A DNA stretch of 64,000 bases from Taudactylus pleione. Taxonomy: Eukaryota; Chordata; Amphibia; Anura; Myobatrachidae. The position numbers were made by a program, and so were the translations under genes. Location: positions 17,868,001 to 17,932,000 of the forward strand of contig JAUIMM010000040.1 in NCBI GenBank assembly GCA_031769625.1, written 5' to 3'. A model generated the notes under the pieces. That model had not been told where the DNA came from and made no database searches. It worked only from the letters and a program-made list of their open reading frames with translations. Shown here one piece after another: positions 24,332-36,504 of the stretch. Each line of letters starts with the position of its first letter. Positions within the stretch are counted from its first letter, which is position 1.

Positions 24332-24689
24332 TGGTGCATACACACTAGACGATATGCTCCCTGAGCGATATCGTCTAGTGTGTCCCCGGCAGGCTGTGCT
24401 CAATGTCGTTCATGACATTGAGCACAGCCGCTGAACGATATCATTAGCGATATCGTTCAGCGCCGGGCTCTCTCACCCATTCCCTGACATGCAGCAACCT
24501 GACGAGGTCGTCAGGTTGGCCTGCATGTCAGCCCGATGAACGAGGATGACGAACGACCCGCGGGAACGCGCGTCGTCGTCATCGTTCATCTTTTTTGTGT
24601 TAAAAATGGACGATAAAGTGGACGACTGAACGATAACGATATCGTTATCGTTCAGTCGTCCACTTTAATCGCCCAGTGTGTACGCACCA
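24332..24689. mobile_element. MITE unique to unit 3, with strong internal palindromes
   Basis: Units 1 and 2 read cacac-tta-cacat here. Unit 3 has 358 bp inserted, bounded by inverted ends TGGTGCATACACACT and the complement of TGGTGCGTACACACT. TTA is kept on the right (24690-24692); the left TTA appears lost. The interior is a chain of near-perfect hairpins rich in CGATATCG motifs, for example 24606-24662. A Harbinger-type assignment is suggested by the TTA target and by resemblance to 62291-62584. Confidence 0.8.
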
Positions 24690-25809
24690 TTACACATACT
24701 CACCTATTTCCAGATGTTCATGTCCCCTTGTCAACGTAAAGTATCCCATCGAATTACCTGTAAAAAAAGATCCAATACTCACCTTTATGTCCCTCGATGT
24801 TCTCCGCAGAAATCCAATATGTGGCCCGGATACAGTGTAACAACATGCTTCTGCATGTTGTTACACTGCGCTAATGTCTGCTCGTGGGACAGAGTTGACT
24901 TCAGTCCCGGGCCGCCGGCCAATCAGCGGCCTCTAACATTAGCGGTGGTTCATTGGCTGGGACCCACGTTTAGGAGCCGCTCATTGGCTGAATCAGAATC
25001 AGACCCTTATTCTTTATAAACAGATGAATTTTAGAATACAAATAACTACATGTAGCTGTACAGTGGGAGAAAATTCCTGTAACGATAACTATATAATAAG
25101 GATGGGTGCTGATTTAAATTCGGTCATCTCGTTGTAAAGCATTTTGGTGCATGCATGCTCACCAGGATTTACACCTATGCTGCTTATAGCTGCCACTGTC
25201 ACCTGCCAGCCGCACACCTTTGGTGTGAGTTAGGACAGATGTGCACCTACCCACCCAATGATGCCCTGCTGGTAACTGAACTGAAGATGAAGGGCTCGTA
25301 TACAGGGGCATATTTAGAGAGGAGGGGGCCCGTGTGCATTCCCCGCTCGGGGCCACTCCCCTTTCCCCAGTGGCCAGCAGCACACTGATCACAGCAGTAG
25401 ACTCTCGGCACTAGTCTGTGCCCAGAGTCTACTGCACATGCGCAGGTCACCGGGAAAATGGTGATTTTCCCACTATGTATGCACAAAACGCCGGGAAAAT
25501 GGCCGCGGCAGCAATTTTACAGGTATTTAGTGCAGCGCTGCTACAGCCGAAGCGGAACTTAAGAGAGGTAAGTATTAAGAATTATGGGTCAGGGTGTGCA
25601 GTGTGGGCCCCCCAGGGAGAGCAAGATGAAAGACAGGAGAGAAAGACACTGAAGGCAGGACAGAAGAAAACTGAAGAGCAAGGAGGGGTAGAGACTGTGG
25701 GTCTATAAAGAAAGAAACTGAGAGGCAACGAGTGGTAGGAGAGATGGAGACTGAGGGCAGGAGTGGAAAAGACTGAGGAGCAACAAGGGGCAGGAAAGAA
25801 AGAGACTTA

Positions 25810-26206
25810 TGCTGGCCATACACCTGCACAACCAGCATAAGATCATATTCATCCCACGACTCCCTGGAGCTCCCTGACAGTCCTGGGGGCACGATTTGCT
25901 GTTTTTCTCTGCACACGATCTGTTGTACAATCGATCGTGTGCCTCACGCACTCATCAGGAAAAAGTCATTGAAATGACATGAATGGACGCACGATGCATC
26001 ACATGCACAAAATATACGGTACGATCTGCACGCGATACGATGGACCATATGGGCTCACATCTGATCATACGATCCATTTTAGGAGCTGCGGGAGCGCGCA
26101 TCGGATCATATCCAACTAAAAAAATACACAATTTCTACACATTTCATCGTACGACTCATCGAAAATCGTCCAATCGGCCCGAAATCATGCAGGTGTATGG
26201 CCAGCA
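25810..26206. mobile_element. Harbinger-like MITE, unit 4
   Basis: Copy of the 622-1018 MITE inherited with the tandem unit. It differs by a few point changes, for example near 25929. Confidence 0.8.
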
Positions 26207-27100
26207 TTAGGGGTCAGGCAGGACAGAGAGGGAATAAACAGGGAAAAAACTGGCAACAAAGGGGACACCCGCTGGTGTCAAGTATTTTTTTTAAAGTTAG
26301 GTGCCAGATTTAATTAGCCACGGTGCTTACAGCGGGCTTGTAGCTACGGGCTTTAACGCCCATTCGCTTGTGCATTAAGCCCTATATAAGCTACGTGTTG
26401 CTTAAGGTCACTGACTTTTACAAAACATTAAGGCAATACAATATATTATAAATGATGACATGTTTTAATGATAAAGCTGTGCACAACTGGGAAGGATAAA
26501 TACATTTGTACATACAGTAATATAGGCTGTTAGTTGTGAACTTCACTTATCTTTAAACTGCATTTACAACCCCAATAATGATCAACCTAATTTCAATCAG
26601 ATTATTATGGTGCCTCATTAGTTTTGTCACACATGCTATGCCACTTGTCTGATATTAGCTGCAATATTGCAGTGTTTACTAGGGAATCTGAGCAGCTAGC
26701 CAGCCCAACAAGTAGTTCCACGTGAAGATGAGCAATTTCCTCTCTAAGGGGAGGGATTCTAGAAACTGAAAAAAAGAGCATCTTCCCTGACTGGAGCTAC
26801 AGTACATTAACATGCACCCTTGCAATGCCCCCAGGCAGCAGGTTGATGATGCAGTTAGAGAGAGTCCCATGAGGATCTAAGCAGCATGGTTCCCTGTATG
26901 AGTGACGGGTACTGTACAATGCCCTGATAACACAGCTTAACGGGAGCACTACTAATAACACTAGTTCCCTGCTGCTACACAAGTAAAGACAGGTCAATAG
27001 CTAGCGGCCCTGCACCAAATCCACACCTGCTGGCTGCTGATGACACACATAGGGGGGCAAGAGGCTGCTGAAGTGACATGGTGAGGTGAGTTGCGGGGCT

Positions 27101-27397
27101 TGGCATAATGTCTAAGGGGCATTACTGTGTGGCATAATGTTATAAGGGACATTACTGTGTGGCATAATGTGTAAGGGGCAATACTGCGTGGAATAATGTT
27201 TTATATCGGACACTACTACAATGTGGCATAATCTGTCAAGGGCATTACTGTGTGGTATAATGTGTAAGGGGCAATACTGTTTGGCATAATGTATAAGGGG
27301 CATTAGTACTGCATGGCATAATATGTATAAGGGGTACTACTGTGTGGCATAAACTGAATGGGCTCTGTGTGGCATAACATGATTGGGCTGTGTGGGG
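27101..27397. repeat. Degenerate minisatellite, unit 4
   Basis: Same array as at 1913-2209; T at 27189 as in unit 1. Confidence 0.85.
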
Positions 27398-27567
27398 GCA
27401 AATTTATGGGGTTTTTTTTACCTCTAGGGGGCCCTTTTAAGATCTTGCTATGTGGCCCCCAAAGTTCTAGTTATGCCCTTGCATGCAAACACAGAGGGCT
27501 GACTAATATATATGGCCACTTTAAAAAGGACTAACTCTGGATTTAATCTCAACTTACATGAGTCATA

Positions 27568-27807
27568 GACGGGTATTCAATTAGTTGCGGGTGACTCATG
27601 CGCGAAAACACACCGATTCGTCGTAAACTGCAGAATCAATGGGTCTTCTCCCCGCGAGCGAGCCCGATTTGGTGGTTTTTATGTGGATTTTACCTCCCAC
27701 CTCCATGAGCTGCGAAGTAAAGTCTGACTGTGGGGACTCGCGCGGAATCCCCGCTAATTGAATAGATCCAGCGCGGCAATTGGCTGCAGGGTTAATTGAA
27801 TACCCTC
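27568..27807. mobile_element. Tc1/mariner-like MITE, unit 4
   Basis: Unit 4 copy of the 2380-2619 MITE; G at 27742 as in unit 1. Confidence 0.65.
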
Positions 27808-30571
27808 TATAAAGTTTGATCCTTGCTCAGACTGTGAGGTTAAAATTATACTTTTGTAGCTTTCACACAGGATTTTGGCAGACTGCCAATTTCCACTTGA
27901 GCCAGCCCCAGAAACTGTGTAAGTTAAGTGTCCCCATTTTTAGGGATTATGTGACAGCGTGTGGCCCTGACAAAGTTCAAACCTAGGCAAAAACCTAATC
28001 CTGGTCAAACTACACCACCCTGCCAAATTTGGTGGAGTTAGTTCCAAAACTCTGGCCGTGTATAGGACATAGGACAAACCAGCCAAATTAGTGCCGTAGG
28101 CAAGATTTTGGGTGGTGCCCCCTTCCCGTGGGATCCTGAAAAGGGGTGTGGCCTCATGGAAGGGGCCCTCACCCAGCACAGCAACCCCTTATCCCAGCAA
28201 AGCATGGTATCAGCACCCACCGTCACACACCACCCTATCCCAGCAGTGCACCACTGTCCTATCAGTGAGCACCACAGCACCTGGGCACTTTCCCAGTTTT
28301 AAACTTACTTTACTTGATCGCAGCCTGCAGAGCTGTCCAACTAAAGGTAAAGCAAGCTGCTGGCGGCGGACCCATTTTCCCCGTCTCAGGCTGGCAGGCC
28401 GCAGCTGTGACTGATGATTGCTGGAGACAGAGCCCAGAGTCACAGTGTGCACATGTAAGTGCACCCTGAAGTCACTACTCTGAGCTCTGCAAAGGCCCAT
28501 GGTGCAGCAGCCCTCCCTTGACCATTACTCAAAGTCTTGAATGAGCCTCTGCCCATGCGCAGAAGCTCATTCTGATTGTGTGACACCTCAGAGCTGGCCC
28601 GGGGATAACCATTAGCCGCCATCCAGGTGCTCCGACCCCTCAAAATGCCACCATCTGCTCTGCCACTGCCTGCTCACTGTTTGCTGCTGTCAGGTCCGAT
28701 CGGAGGTGTTAGCTGAGCTCCGATCATGGATGCTGTGCAGCGGCAGTAGCCACTGCCAGAGTCTCTGCCCAATCGACAGCAGGTGCCCCGGCCATGCCTG
28801 CACCAAACCTCCACTGGCCCTAGGTGGGCTTGGATGCCCCTAGGCATTTCAAATGCCCTAGACATTTGCTTAGTTTGTCTATGCCTAGGACCGGCTCTGG
28901 GCAAATAGACAGATAGACATGCTTTCTCGCTTATTATACTGATATATCACTTCCTCCAGGATGGCTACTTGTGCAGTAGCGTATTAATAATGGGTCCACA
29001 TGGTCCCCTGGGTCCAGGGTAGCCCACACTGCACACCATTCACACATTGATTATACTTACCCTGTGCTGCATCTGAGGCCACATCAGAAGAAATCTCCAA
29101 GAAAATAGTGGCAAAGCCATTCTCCATGAGGAATGTGAATGCAGGGTAGACTCTAGCACAGTGAGCATATGCCAGCACGAGGGGGGCGCTCTAACACTAC
29201 ACACAGGCCTCTCCAACCATAAGATGTTAAAGCAGAAACATCTAATTGCACACTGAAGTACATTTATACACCACCTTTTACACAAATTAAACTTTATGTT
29301 CATCTCCTAAAGTATTACTCATCTTAGTCGCCTTTGGCTTAAGTCAGTGTTTTACAACTCCAGTTCTCAACAACCTCTAACAGTGCATGTTTTGTGTGTT
29401 TTCTAGATCTGGCCACACACCTCTGTGACAGCATATCCTATTATACCACACATTGGTCCTGATTCAGAGATGGATGCTAATGCAAACTTTAGTGCAGCCA
29501 CTGTTTTAATAGAGTCTGTGATAATATGCAAATGCTAATCAGCCTTCCCCTTGTGCACCAGTGTGTGATGGAAAATACAAGCTCAACACTTCACCATCGA
29601 TGTACCGTTGCAAGCACCATCGACATATGCGACACCCTATAGGCTACTCAGTTTATTCATCTCAAATCCCTCTAAGCATGGCCCCTGAACAAGCGGATTT
29701 GTGATCAGGAACCAGCCACATTCACAGACACACCTGTCACACTCCCACAACATACCCAAGAGATGACCTTTTCTTCTTCATGGTCCATAGAGATCCACAG
29801 GTATACCATGGGGCATGTGGTTGGAGTGATCCAGGCACCAGTCAAAGTTTTAGCTCCCAGGATGTACCAGTTCTCCTCCACATATACCCCGCCCCCAGCT
29901 ACAGGCAGACAGTTTTACGTTTGTTGCCTGCAGAACCAGTTGCACCAAGCTTTATTTTTATGTGTTTTTTTGTTTATCTGAGCAAGCAATGCTAGGCATC
30001 CTAATGGGCGTCTGTGCTGCTGCTCCAACTACCTCCACCGGCACCAAAACACCGGTGAATGGTCTGGTGATTGGGGCGGGCATCAGCAGGGCTCTGCTAG
30101 CCGCTCCACTGAGGACCTTGGGCTGCAGCCGGATAAACGGTGAACAGGTAAGGCGACCACCAGGGGAGTTAAAAGCTGGCATCGGGGACCATGTAGAGTC
30201 CAGCGGCACGCAGCAGTTGATGCAGCAGCACAGAGGTAGGCTCTCCCCCGGCAGCCCCTCCCCCAGCCCAGAACACGATCCCTCACAAGAAGTTTCCCAA
30301 CTTTGAGCTGCTCCTCCCTATATGAAACATAGTTGATTTAGTGTCCATTATAAGTATATGCATTGTATGTGACTTGTGCTAGCTCTGCTGTTGTGATATA
30401 CTGTCTTAAAACTTTCTAACTTTCAGTTATATCTATCCCTGCTGCTCTTGTTTAACCCTCAACTATCAGGTGTGTAGTTCATTATTACGTCACATTTACT
30501 TGTATTTGTGAAGGGTGTCACACTGCATTACTAGCCATACACTATTTGTGTGCTGCTGGCTGGTTATTGCT

Positions 30572-31087
30572 ATGTCTTCTAAGGGTAAACAGGAGCCTGT
30601 GGCCCCTGTGCTGATTACTTGCAGATACTGTTCAGCGGGCATATCACCTCAGGATTCTGTACAGGATGGTCTGGGTGCTAATTGTTATGTACCACCTCTC
30701 CAGTCCACCATACCAGCCCCTGTCCAGGAGCCACCTTGGGTGTCCTCCTTATCCCAGGTTATGACACAGCTAGTGGACCACTTAGCCCCCATGCGGTCTC
30801 CTACCATGGGGTACCCACAGCTATTACAGTCTACTATATTGGTACCCCCTATTCATGCTCCTTTGATGGATGTTTATGCACACTCAGTTCAGAATATGGC
30901 TCAAGCGTCTGCCGTCTATCAGATGATGTTACAGGCGGAAAGACTGTTAGCCACCAAAACACATAGGTGGACTGTATCATCCTCTCAGTCCACCCAGCTT
31001 CGGATTCTGACTCATCATCTGAGTAAGATGATGCACATGGTTCTTACCCTGAATATAGAGGATGATGAACGGGCCCCTAAGCTTAAA
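30572..31087 (+). pseudogene. DIRS gag-like protein, N-terminal part
   Basis: The frame from ATG 30572 (MSSKGKQEP...) has an early CRYC motif and proline-rich low-complexity sequence, as in the N-terminal part of DIRS gag proteins. An in-frame ATG further upstream at 30515 exists, but the 30572 start fits the family better. The open frame runs intact into the target duplication at 31075-31087, then continues for 13 codons (12 residues and a stop) in inserted PLE DNA and stops. The rest of gag resumes at 33180 beyond the insertion. Confidence 0.7.
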
Positions 31088-33166
31088 GTACAAAAAGAAA
31101 ACTGCGAGCGTAAAAATAACAGATGATAAATATCATGGGATATCCAGAAAAGGAAATATATAAATGCATTGTGGCCACAGGAAAAAAACAAAAAATGAAT
31201 GAACAGTGGCCCTGATTCAGAGCCGGACGCTCTGACAGAGCGCTCGCTCTGAATCAAGGCCATCCCTGCTCCATTTTGGAGCGGCCTCCTGGCTGCTCGC
31301 ATAGCTGTGGGTGACCAAAATGATGGTGCAGTAGGGTCTCGCTGCCGCAAGCCCAGGAGTGCTTTAGGCTCTATCGAACAATTGTCCTGGAAGACCATTC
31401 CACATCCACCACATTCACAGTCATGAAAACACCATTCATCACATTTTTTTCCCATCCACTTGTCACCCCAACCACCACCTGTGCTTTATGGGGGTAGGTG
31501 GGAATGCCGTCGATCCTCACACTCTGAGTCTAAATACATCTCACTGTGTGGGGAGGAATGCCGGTTTTCATCCTCAACCCACTATCACATCTCCACTGTC
31601 TCTCCTTCACCCACACTCTTTTCAATATAATTTTTTGATTGGTTTTAGTTGTCTGTCGGCATGACTTTTTAATTTTATAACTATATGATATATTACATTC
31701 AGGAACCTTTTACTAGGAAGTGTATTGGAGTGTTTATTTTTGTGATGTCATAATTTTCATCTTTATTTTTATTTTCATATTTTACTTTATTATTTTTATT
31801 CTATATTCCACTTTCATATTAATTGTGATTTTTTATTCCATATATAGGAGGCTAATTTAGCCCATCCACTATATTTATTACATTGATAATTTTATGTCTA
31901 GAATTTAGTTTTTTTTTTCTCTTTTAATTTAATTTTGCTTCATTTCAGATGTTTTATTAAAAACTGTTCCACTTATAGCACTATGCCCATTATTCTTAAA
32001 CATGTTTTGCAGATTTTATTTAGTGCCCTATTTTTGATATTTTAATTATTATCAACATCTTTTCATTTTAATCATTTGCTTACCTCAACAATTATAGATC
32101 TATTATTACTCACTATCCCCCAACCATATATATATATATATATATATATTTATTTTTTATCTCACTAAGCTCTTCAACAGCCGGGTTACATATGCATTGT
32201 GCAGGCTACAACTGTCTCTAATTACCTAATTACTTAATTACTATTGCCTATTTAAGTCCTGGAGTAGAGTGAGGGGTTTCACCTCTGAGGAAACAACCGG
32301 TCACTATAGGCTGAGAAATGCATCAGGTTCTTACCCCCGCATGCTGTTTTACCCAGGACTGTTTCGTTACACTCATGCTGAGTGTCCAGCCAACTCCGGT
32401 TGCATTGCCGCATGACGGGACCGTTATTCTTTCATCGGGCACAATCTGTGCCACAGTGGTCTGTGTGCTTCCATGCTAAACAGCGGTCCTCCATTCAACG
32501 CATGAAGGCACCAATATTGCTACATGCCAGACCTTAAGGATTTCCCTGCCGGACGATTCAGGAGAGGCCTCTCCCAGACCCATGCTGTGCCAGCACCACT
32601 ACGGTACCATTTAAACTGTCTTATAACGGAGGACAGTTTAAATGGTGCTGGACTATAGACACATATACCCAGACGTGTCTTTCAATACAGACTATTTGTA
32701 TTATACATTTCAAAGTATCTACTTGCAATGAGATAACCATTTGGTTGTTTCTCAATTGATATCATTCCCTGTTATCTAAGGATACATTTAACAGAGCACC
32801 TCCCTAGTTGCTGTGAGATATTGAACATTTTATATATTTTTACTCATTGGGACACTGCTCATTCATTTTTTTATTTTTTTTTTCCTGTGGCCACAGTGCG
32901 TTTATATATTGTATGTTTCCTTTTCTGGATATCCCATGATATTTACAGTATCATCTGTTATTTTTACATTCACTTGATTCTATTCATGTTTTTATTCTGC
33001 ATAAGGTATTAAATATATATTTTTGGTGGTTTTTAGCGCTCCCAGTTTGCTTTTTGTACTTTTGCACAGGTTATATAGGGGTCAGCATCCCCTTTTCTGG
33101 TGAGCTACTTTTAGATTCACTACATCAGATTATTTTTGAAGCGCCCACCCATTTTTCCTTTTTGAT
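31088..33166. mobile_element. PLE-derived insertion in DIRS gag (non-coding, 2.08 kb)
   Basis: A 13-bp direct repeat ccctaagcttaaa flanks the insert (31075-31087 and 33167-33179), and DIRS gag is collinear across it. The left end (gtacaaaaag...ctgcgagcg, then taaaaataacagatgataaatatcatgggat) is the reverse complement, in pieces, of sequence at 33034-33058 and 32880-32970. Inverted 5' ends of this sort are typical of PLE insertions. A hammerhead-like CTGAGGA...GAAATGC motif lies at 32284-32325. The interior is AT-rich and carries no RT or GIY-YIG. Confidence 0.7.
31207..31262. repeat. Tiny foldback (gattcagagc / gctctgaatc)
   Basis: The arms ggccctgattcagagc and gctctgaatcaaggcc pair across about 20 bp that also pairs internally (gctctgacagagc). 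The end motif matches the MITE at 6531-6881, so this is probably a collapsed relative. Confidence 0.6.
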
Positions 33167-33179
33167 CCCTAAGCTTAAA

Positions 33180-34020
33180 ACCCCAATGTTTAAACATCAA
33201 AAGGTGGTTAAGGTTGAATTCCCTCAATAAGAACAGCTCACTGAGCTCATGGCAGAAGCATGGGGTACTCCTGGCAAATGGTTCCAGGTCCCAAAAAGAC
33301 TAGCTTCTTTTTACCCTCTCCCTACTGATGAGTGTACTAAGTGAAAAGTCACTCCCACTGTTGATTTGCATGTGGCATGCTTAGTCAGAAGCTCTATGCT
33401 GCCTTTACCGTCTACATCCTCCCTTAAGGATGCCACGGATAGAAAACTGGAAACTTGTCTCAGGTCAGTCTACTCGCGTTCTGGTGCTATTATTTGGTCG
33501 GTCATGGCCGCGGCCTGAGTAGCTAAGGCTTTCCAAGGATGGACAGAGGCACTGCCATCAGATGCTACCAGGGAACAACTGGCCTACATCTTCTATATTC
33601 AGGAAGTGGCCTCTTATTTGGGAGAAGTTGCATTGGATACTGGACTCCTTTAAGGCATCTGCGACCTCAGTAGTTCCCCGCTGGGTCCTTTGGCTATGGT
33701 CCTGGAAAGCGGACACAGAATCCAAGAAGGCCCCTGAATCCTTACCCTTCTCTGGAAACAGGCTGTTCGGTGCAGAGTTGGACAAAATAGTGGATACCGT
33801 GGCAAGCTCAAAATCTGCCTTTCTGCCATCAGCAGCAGTTTCTAAGCCTAGGCTGTCCTCTTTTCGGTCCTTTCACCCTCAGGGTAAGGCAAAAGGATAG
33901 TGCTTTCCCAGGCAACTTAGTTTTCATAAGACAACCAAGCCGCGATCCAAGCAGTCTTAGTCAGCCAGACGTCCAGTTTCCAAGTCTGATGACAAACCCA
34001 CTCACTGCCTGATGGGGCGG
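33180..34020 (+). pseudogene. DIRS gag-like protein, C-terminal part (broken)
   Basis: Translation in shifting frames gives the conserved DIRS gag segments: a 'WGTPGKWFQVPKRL' region near 33263, 'SSMLPLPS' near 33390, 'KDATDRKLE' near 33425, 'QLAYI' near 33577, and 'LPFSG..LFGAELDKIV' near 33745-33795. Several in-frame stops and at least two frameshifts break it, including a switch into the 33562-33900 frame. No function is expected. Confidence 0.7.
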
Positions 34021-35226
34021 GCCTCCTCCTGGGGGATCCTTGGGTGAGAGGCCTACTTCTTCGATTTGCTGACTCTTGGCATCAAACAACAACAGATGCC
34101 TGGGTCCGAGAAGTGGTCTCTTAGGGGTATGCTCTTACCTTTTGGAATCGTCTCCCCGGTAATTATTTTGCACAGGTTCCCCATCAGACCCTATCAAGGC
34201 CCTGGTCCTCCAGGAAGCTATTCACTCCCTGCAGAATTCAGGTGTAATAATACTGGTTCCTTCAGTTCATCGAGGAACTGGTTTTTATTCCACTGTCCTT
34301 TTGGATCAAAAGCTGAATGGGTCTCATTGGCCTATTCTGTATCTCAAATCCCCCAACAAATTTATCTGAGTGTGCAAGTTCTACATGGAAACTCTACAAA
34401 CAATTGTCCTGGCATTGGAGCCTGGGGATTTCATAGATTCTATGGACAATCAGGATGCATACCTGCATGTGCCTATTACTCCAACCCACCAACGGTTCCT
34501 ACAGTTTGCTGTTCTGCAGCAACATTACCAGTTTCAGGTGCTGCCCTGTGGTCTATTAATGGCCCCTCGGGTCTTTACCAAAATAATGGAAGTTATGGCA
34601 GCCCACCTCAGGTGTCAGGGAGTCAGAATCCTGTTATACCTAGATGACCTCTTAATCAATCAATGCAGGTCCTGGGGTCAACCTTAGATATGGTGGAATA
34701 CACCCAGTTTCTCTCCAGGCCCCTTCAACAACTGATTCTCTCCTGGCAGAATGGGCAGTATCATCTGATCCGGTCCCAGACGATCCTCCTCTCTACAGAG
34801 GTTACCCCTTCTGGATTCCAAATTGGGAGCTTCTCACTATAGATGCCAGTCTTCATGGATGGGTGCAGTAACCAGTCATTATACCTTTCAGGGATTGTGG
34901 ACAACCCAGGAAAGTCACCTGCCCATATACATTCTGGAGCTTCGAGCAGTGTACAGAGTACTCACTCGGGTGCCAGACGTTCGAGGCAGGCCGGTCTAAA
35001 TCCAGTCCAACAACGCAACTGTGGTAGCCCACCTCAACCATCGGGGAGTCACGCGAAGTTGAGCAGCCATGAGGAAGGTGGCAAACATTGTGGTCTGGGC
35101 CGAATGACATCTTCAGGGAATCTCTGCAGTGTTAATCCCCGGAGTCCTCAACTGGGAAGCAGACTTCCTAAGCCATCAGTACATACACACTGGAGAGTGG
35201 GCTCTTCTCCTGGATGTCTTTCAACT
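34020..35226 (+). pseudogene. DIRS reverse transcriptase and RNase H (broken, 3' truncated)
   Basis: The segment starts with the family's 'FADSWHQTTTDAWVREVV' region near 34062. The RT palm follows: the 'NQDAYLHVPI' segment near 34447 (motif A aspartate present), 'LPCGLLMAPRVFTK' near 34541-34582, and YLDD catalytic motif at 34637-34648. RNase H follows, with 'TIDASLHGW' near 34836 and the 'SNNATVVAHLNHRG' region near 35005. Stops and frameshifts interrupt it (for example a stop before 34370). It ends at the PLE inverted repeat. It would have synthesised DIRS cDNA when intact. Confidence 0.8.
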
Positions 35227-35519
35227 CATGTTCCTAGTACTGCTGTCTTTGTAACAGTCCTTATAACAGTACTTAGAATTTTTATTATAATACTGAACAA
35301 TTTGATCATATGTTAAATATATTAAGTTTTTAATATAAATGTATATGCACATAATAATATGAAATAAAACAAAATAAAGCAAAAGGGAGAAAAAAATAAT
35401 ATATAATATATATAAAATAATAATAATTGTTATGGAATCTTATCACAAAATATGGAGAAAATTGTATTGTGTAGATATACTACAAATATTAATATAGAAT
35501 AAAACATAATATAACATAC

Positions 35520-35565
<46 letters not shown>

Positions 35566-36424
35566 TTGTTGTGAGATCTAGTCACAATATGTGGAGAAAA
35601 TTTAATTATAGGATATATATTATGATATTAGTATGTGCTTTAATTCTAATATTTATATTTATTGTGCCTCTATATTCCAAATCTATTAATATGTGATTAA
35701 TATTAGTATAAAGTTAATAAATGTGCTATAGTGTAAAGTAAAACTAATAAATTAAAAAATTGTGAAAACCCAAACAAGAGTCATAATCCAAATAAATAAA
35801 GTGCATGTCCTAAGTAAAAATAATCATATTGTGAAAGAATTGTATATTATCTCATAAATTTCCCTTATTCTTTATTCAAAATGAAATAAGATAAAATTCA
35901 CTTGAGTATTCAAATAATATCTTGTGATTTTAACCTACAAATAATTCAGTGATGTATTATATATTGTGATTAAAATATAGTGAGTGATATAATTTCTAAT
36001 ATGTGTAGTGTTAAATATGTGCTTGATATAATTCATATTAATCGTGTAGTAAAGGGGATATGAAATATTTTGAGTACAAAAAGTTATTATATCCCTATAT
36101 TAAACTATCCTCCAATATTAAAATATACATATCTCCACATACAATATCCATTATCAAAATAGTACATCCCTCATATTCTAATCTAAACTTTTATATAGAA
36201 ATCTATCCATCATGAGATCCTTGGACTATTGGTAGTGCTTTACATTTTAATGATACTAGATAAGGGGTCCATTCTTTTGTATTAGTAACAATCATACATA
36301 ATGGTCCTCAATGTAAAAGGGGGAGATATTAATGAAATTATCATAAAATTGTCATATTATCTACAAGAAGGCTCCAAATTGATTGTGTTCATTTAATCCA
36401 TGAGGGTCCACACTATTCATCAAG
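35227..36424. repeat. PLE-1 left inverted terminal repeat
   Basis: Reverse complement of 39864-41055, beginning catgttcctagtactgctgt. It includes an (AAT)n tract at about 35519-35566 that is also mirrored in the other arm. AT-rich and non-coding. Confidence 0.93.
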
Positions 36425-36504
36425 AATATCATCCTTGATTATTTTCTCAACAATTCTTTGTTGATGTCCCCTCCTCTGATTCCTAGTTTTATTCTTTCCA
36501 TACC

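Larger units (their letters stand above)
18337..25188. repeat. Tandem array unit 3 (no hAT; carries a unique MITE)
   Basis: Third unit, 6,852 bp, equal to the 6,494-bp core plus a 358-bp MITE at 24332-24689. At the hAT site (around 22754-22767) the sequence runs straight through a single gttgcaag, the uninterrupted target. Apart from the two insertions it aligns base for base with unit 2 in overall length. Confidence 0.95.
25189..30096. repeat. Tandem array unit 4, truncated
   Basis: Fourth unit. It follows units 1-3 until 30096, then breaks inside the sequence that in unit 1 lies at 7561-7569 and changes to unrelated DNA associated with the DIRS-type element. It lacks the hAT (single gttgcaag near 29606). 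At 27189 and 27742 it has the same bases as unit 1, not those of units 2 and 3. Confidence 0.93.
30097..35226 (+). mobile_element. Degenerate DIRS-type retrotransposon (5' and central part)
   Basis: From the end of array unit 4, the DNA encodes in order a gag-like protein, a reverse transcriptase and an RNase H whose motifs match vertebrate DIRS elements. The tyrosine recombinase and methyltransferase-like region expected downstream is absent, because the element is cut at 35226 by the inverted repeat of a PLE. An internal PLE-derived insertion (31088-33166) splits gag. The 5' boundary is assumed to be the array junction. 30097-30571 is non-coding and could be DIRS leader. Confidence 0.8.

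Noticed and set aside
30083..30306. Frames crossing the array/DIRS junction
   Set aside because: They span a breakpoint between unrelated sequences and show no family resemblance.
35519..35566. (AAT)n as an independent feature
   Set aside because: It is mirrored in the other PLE-1 arm and belongs to the terminal repeat.
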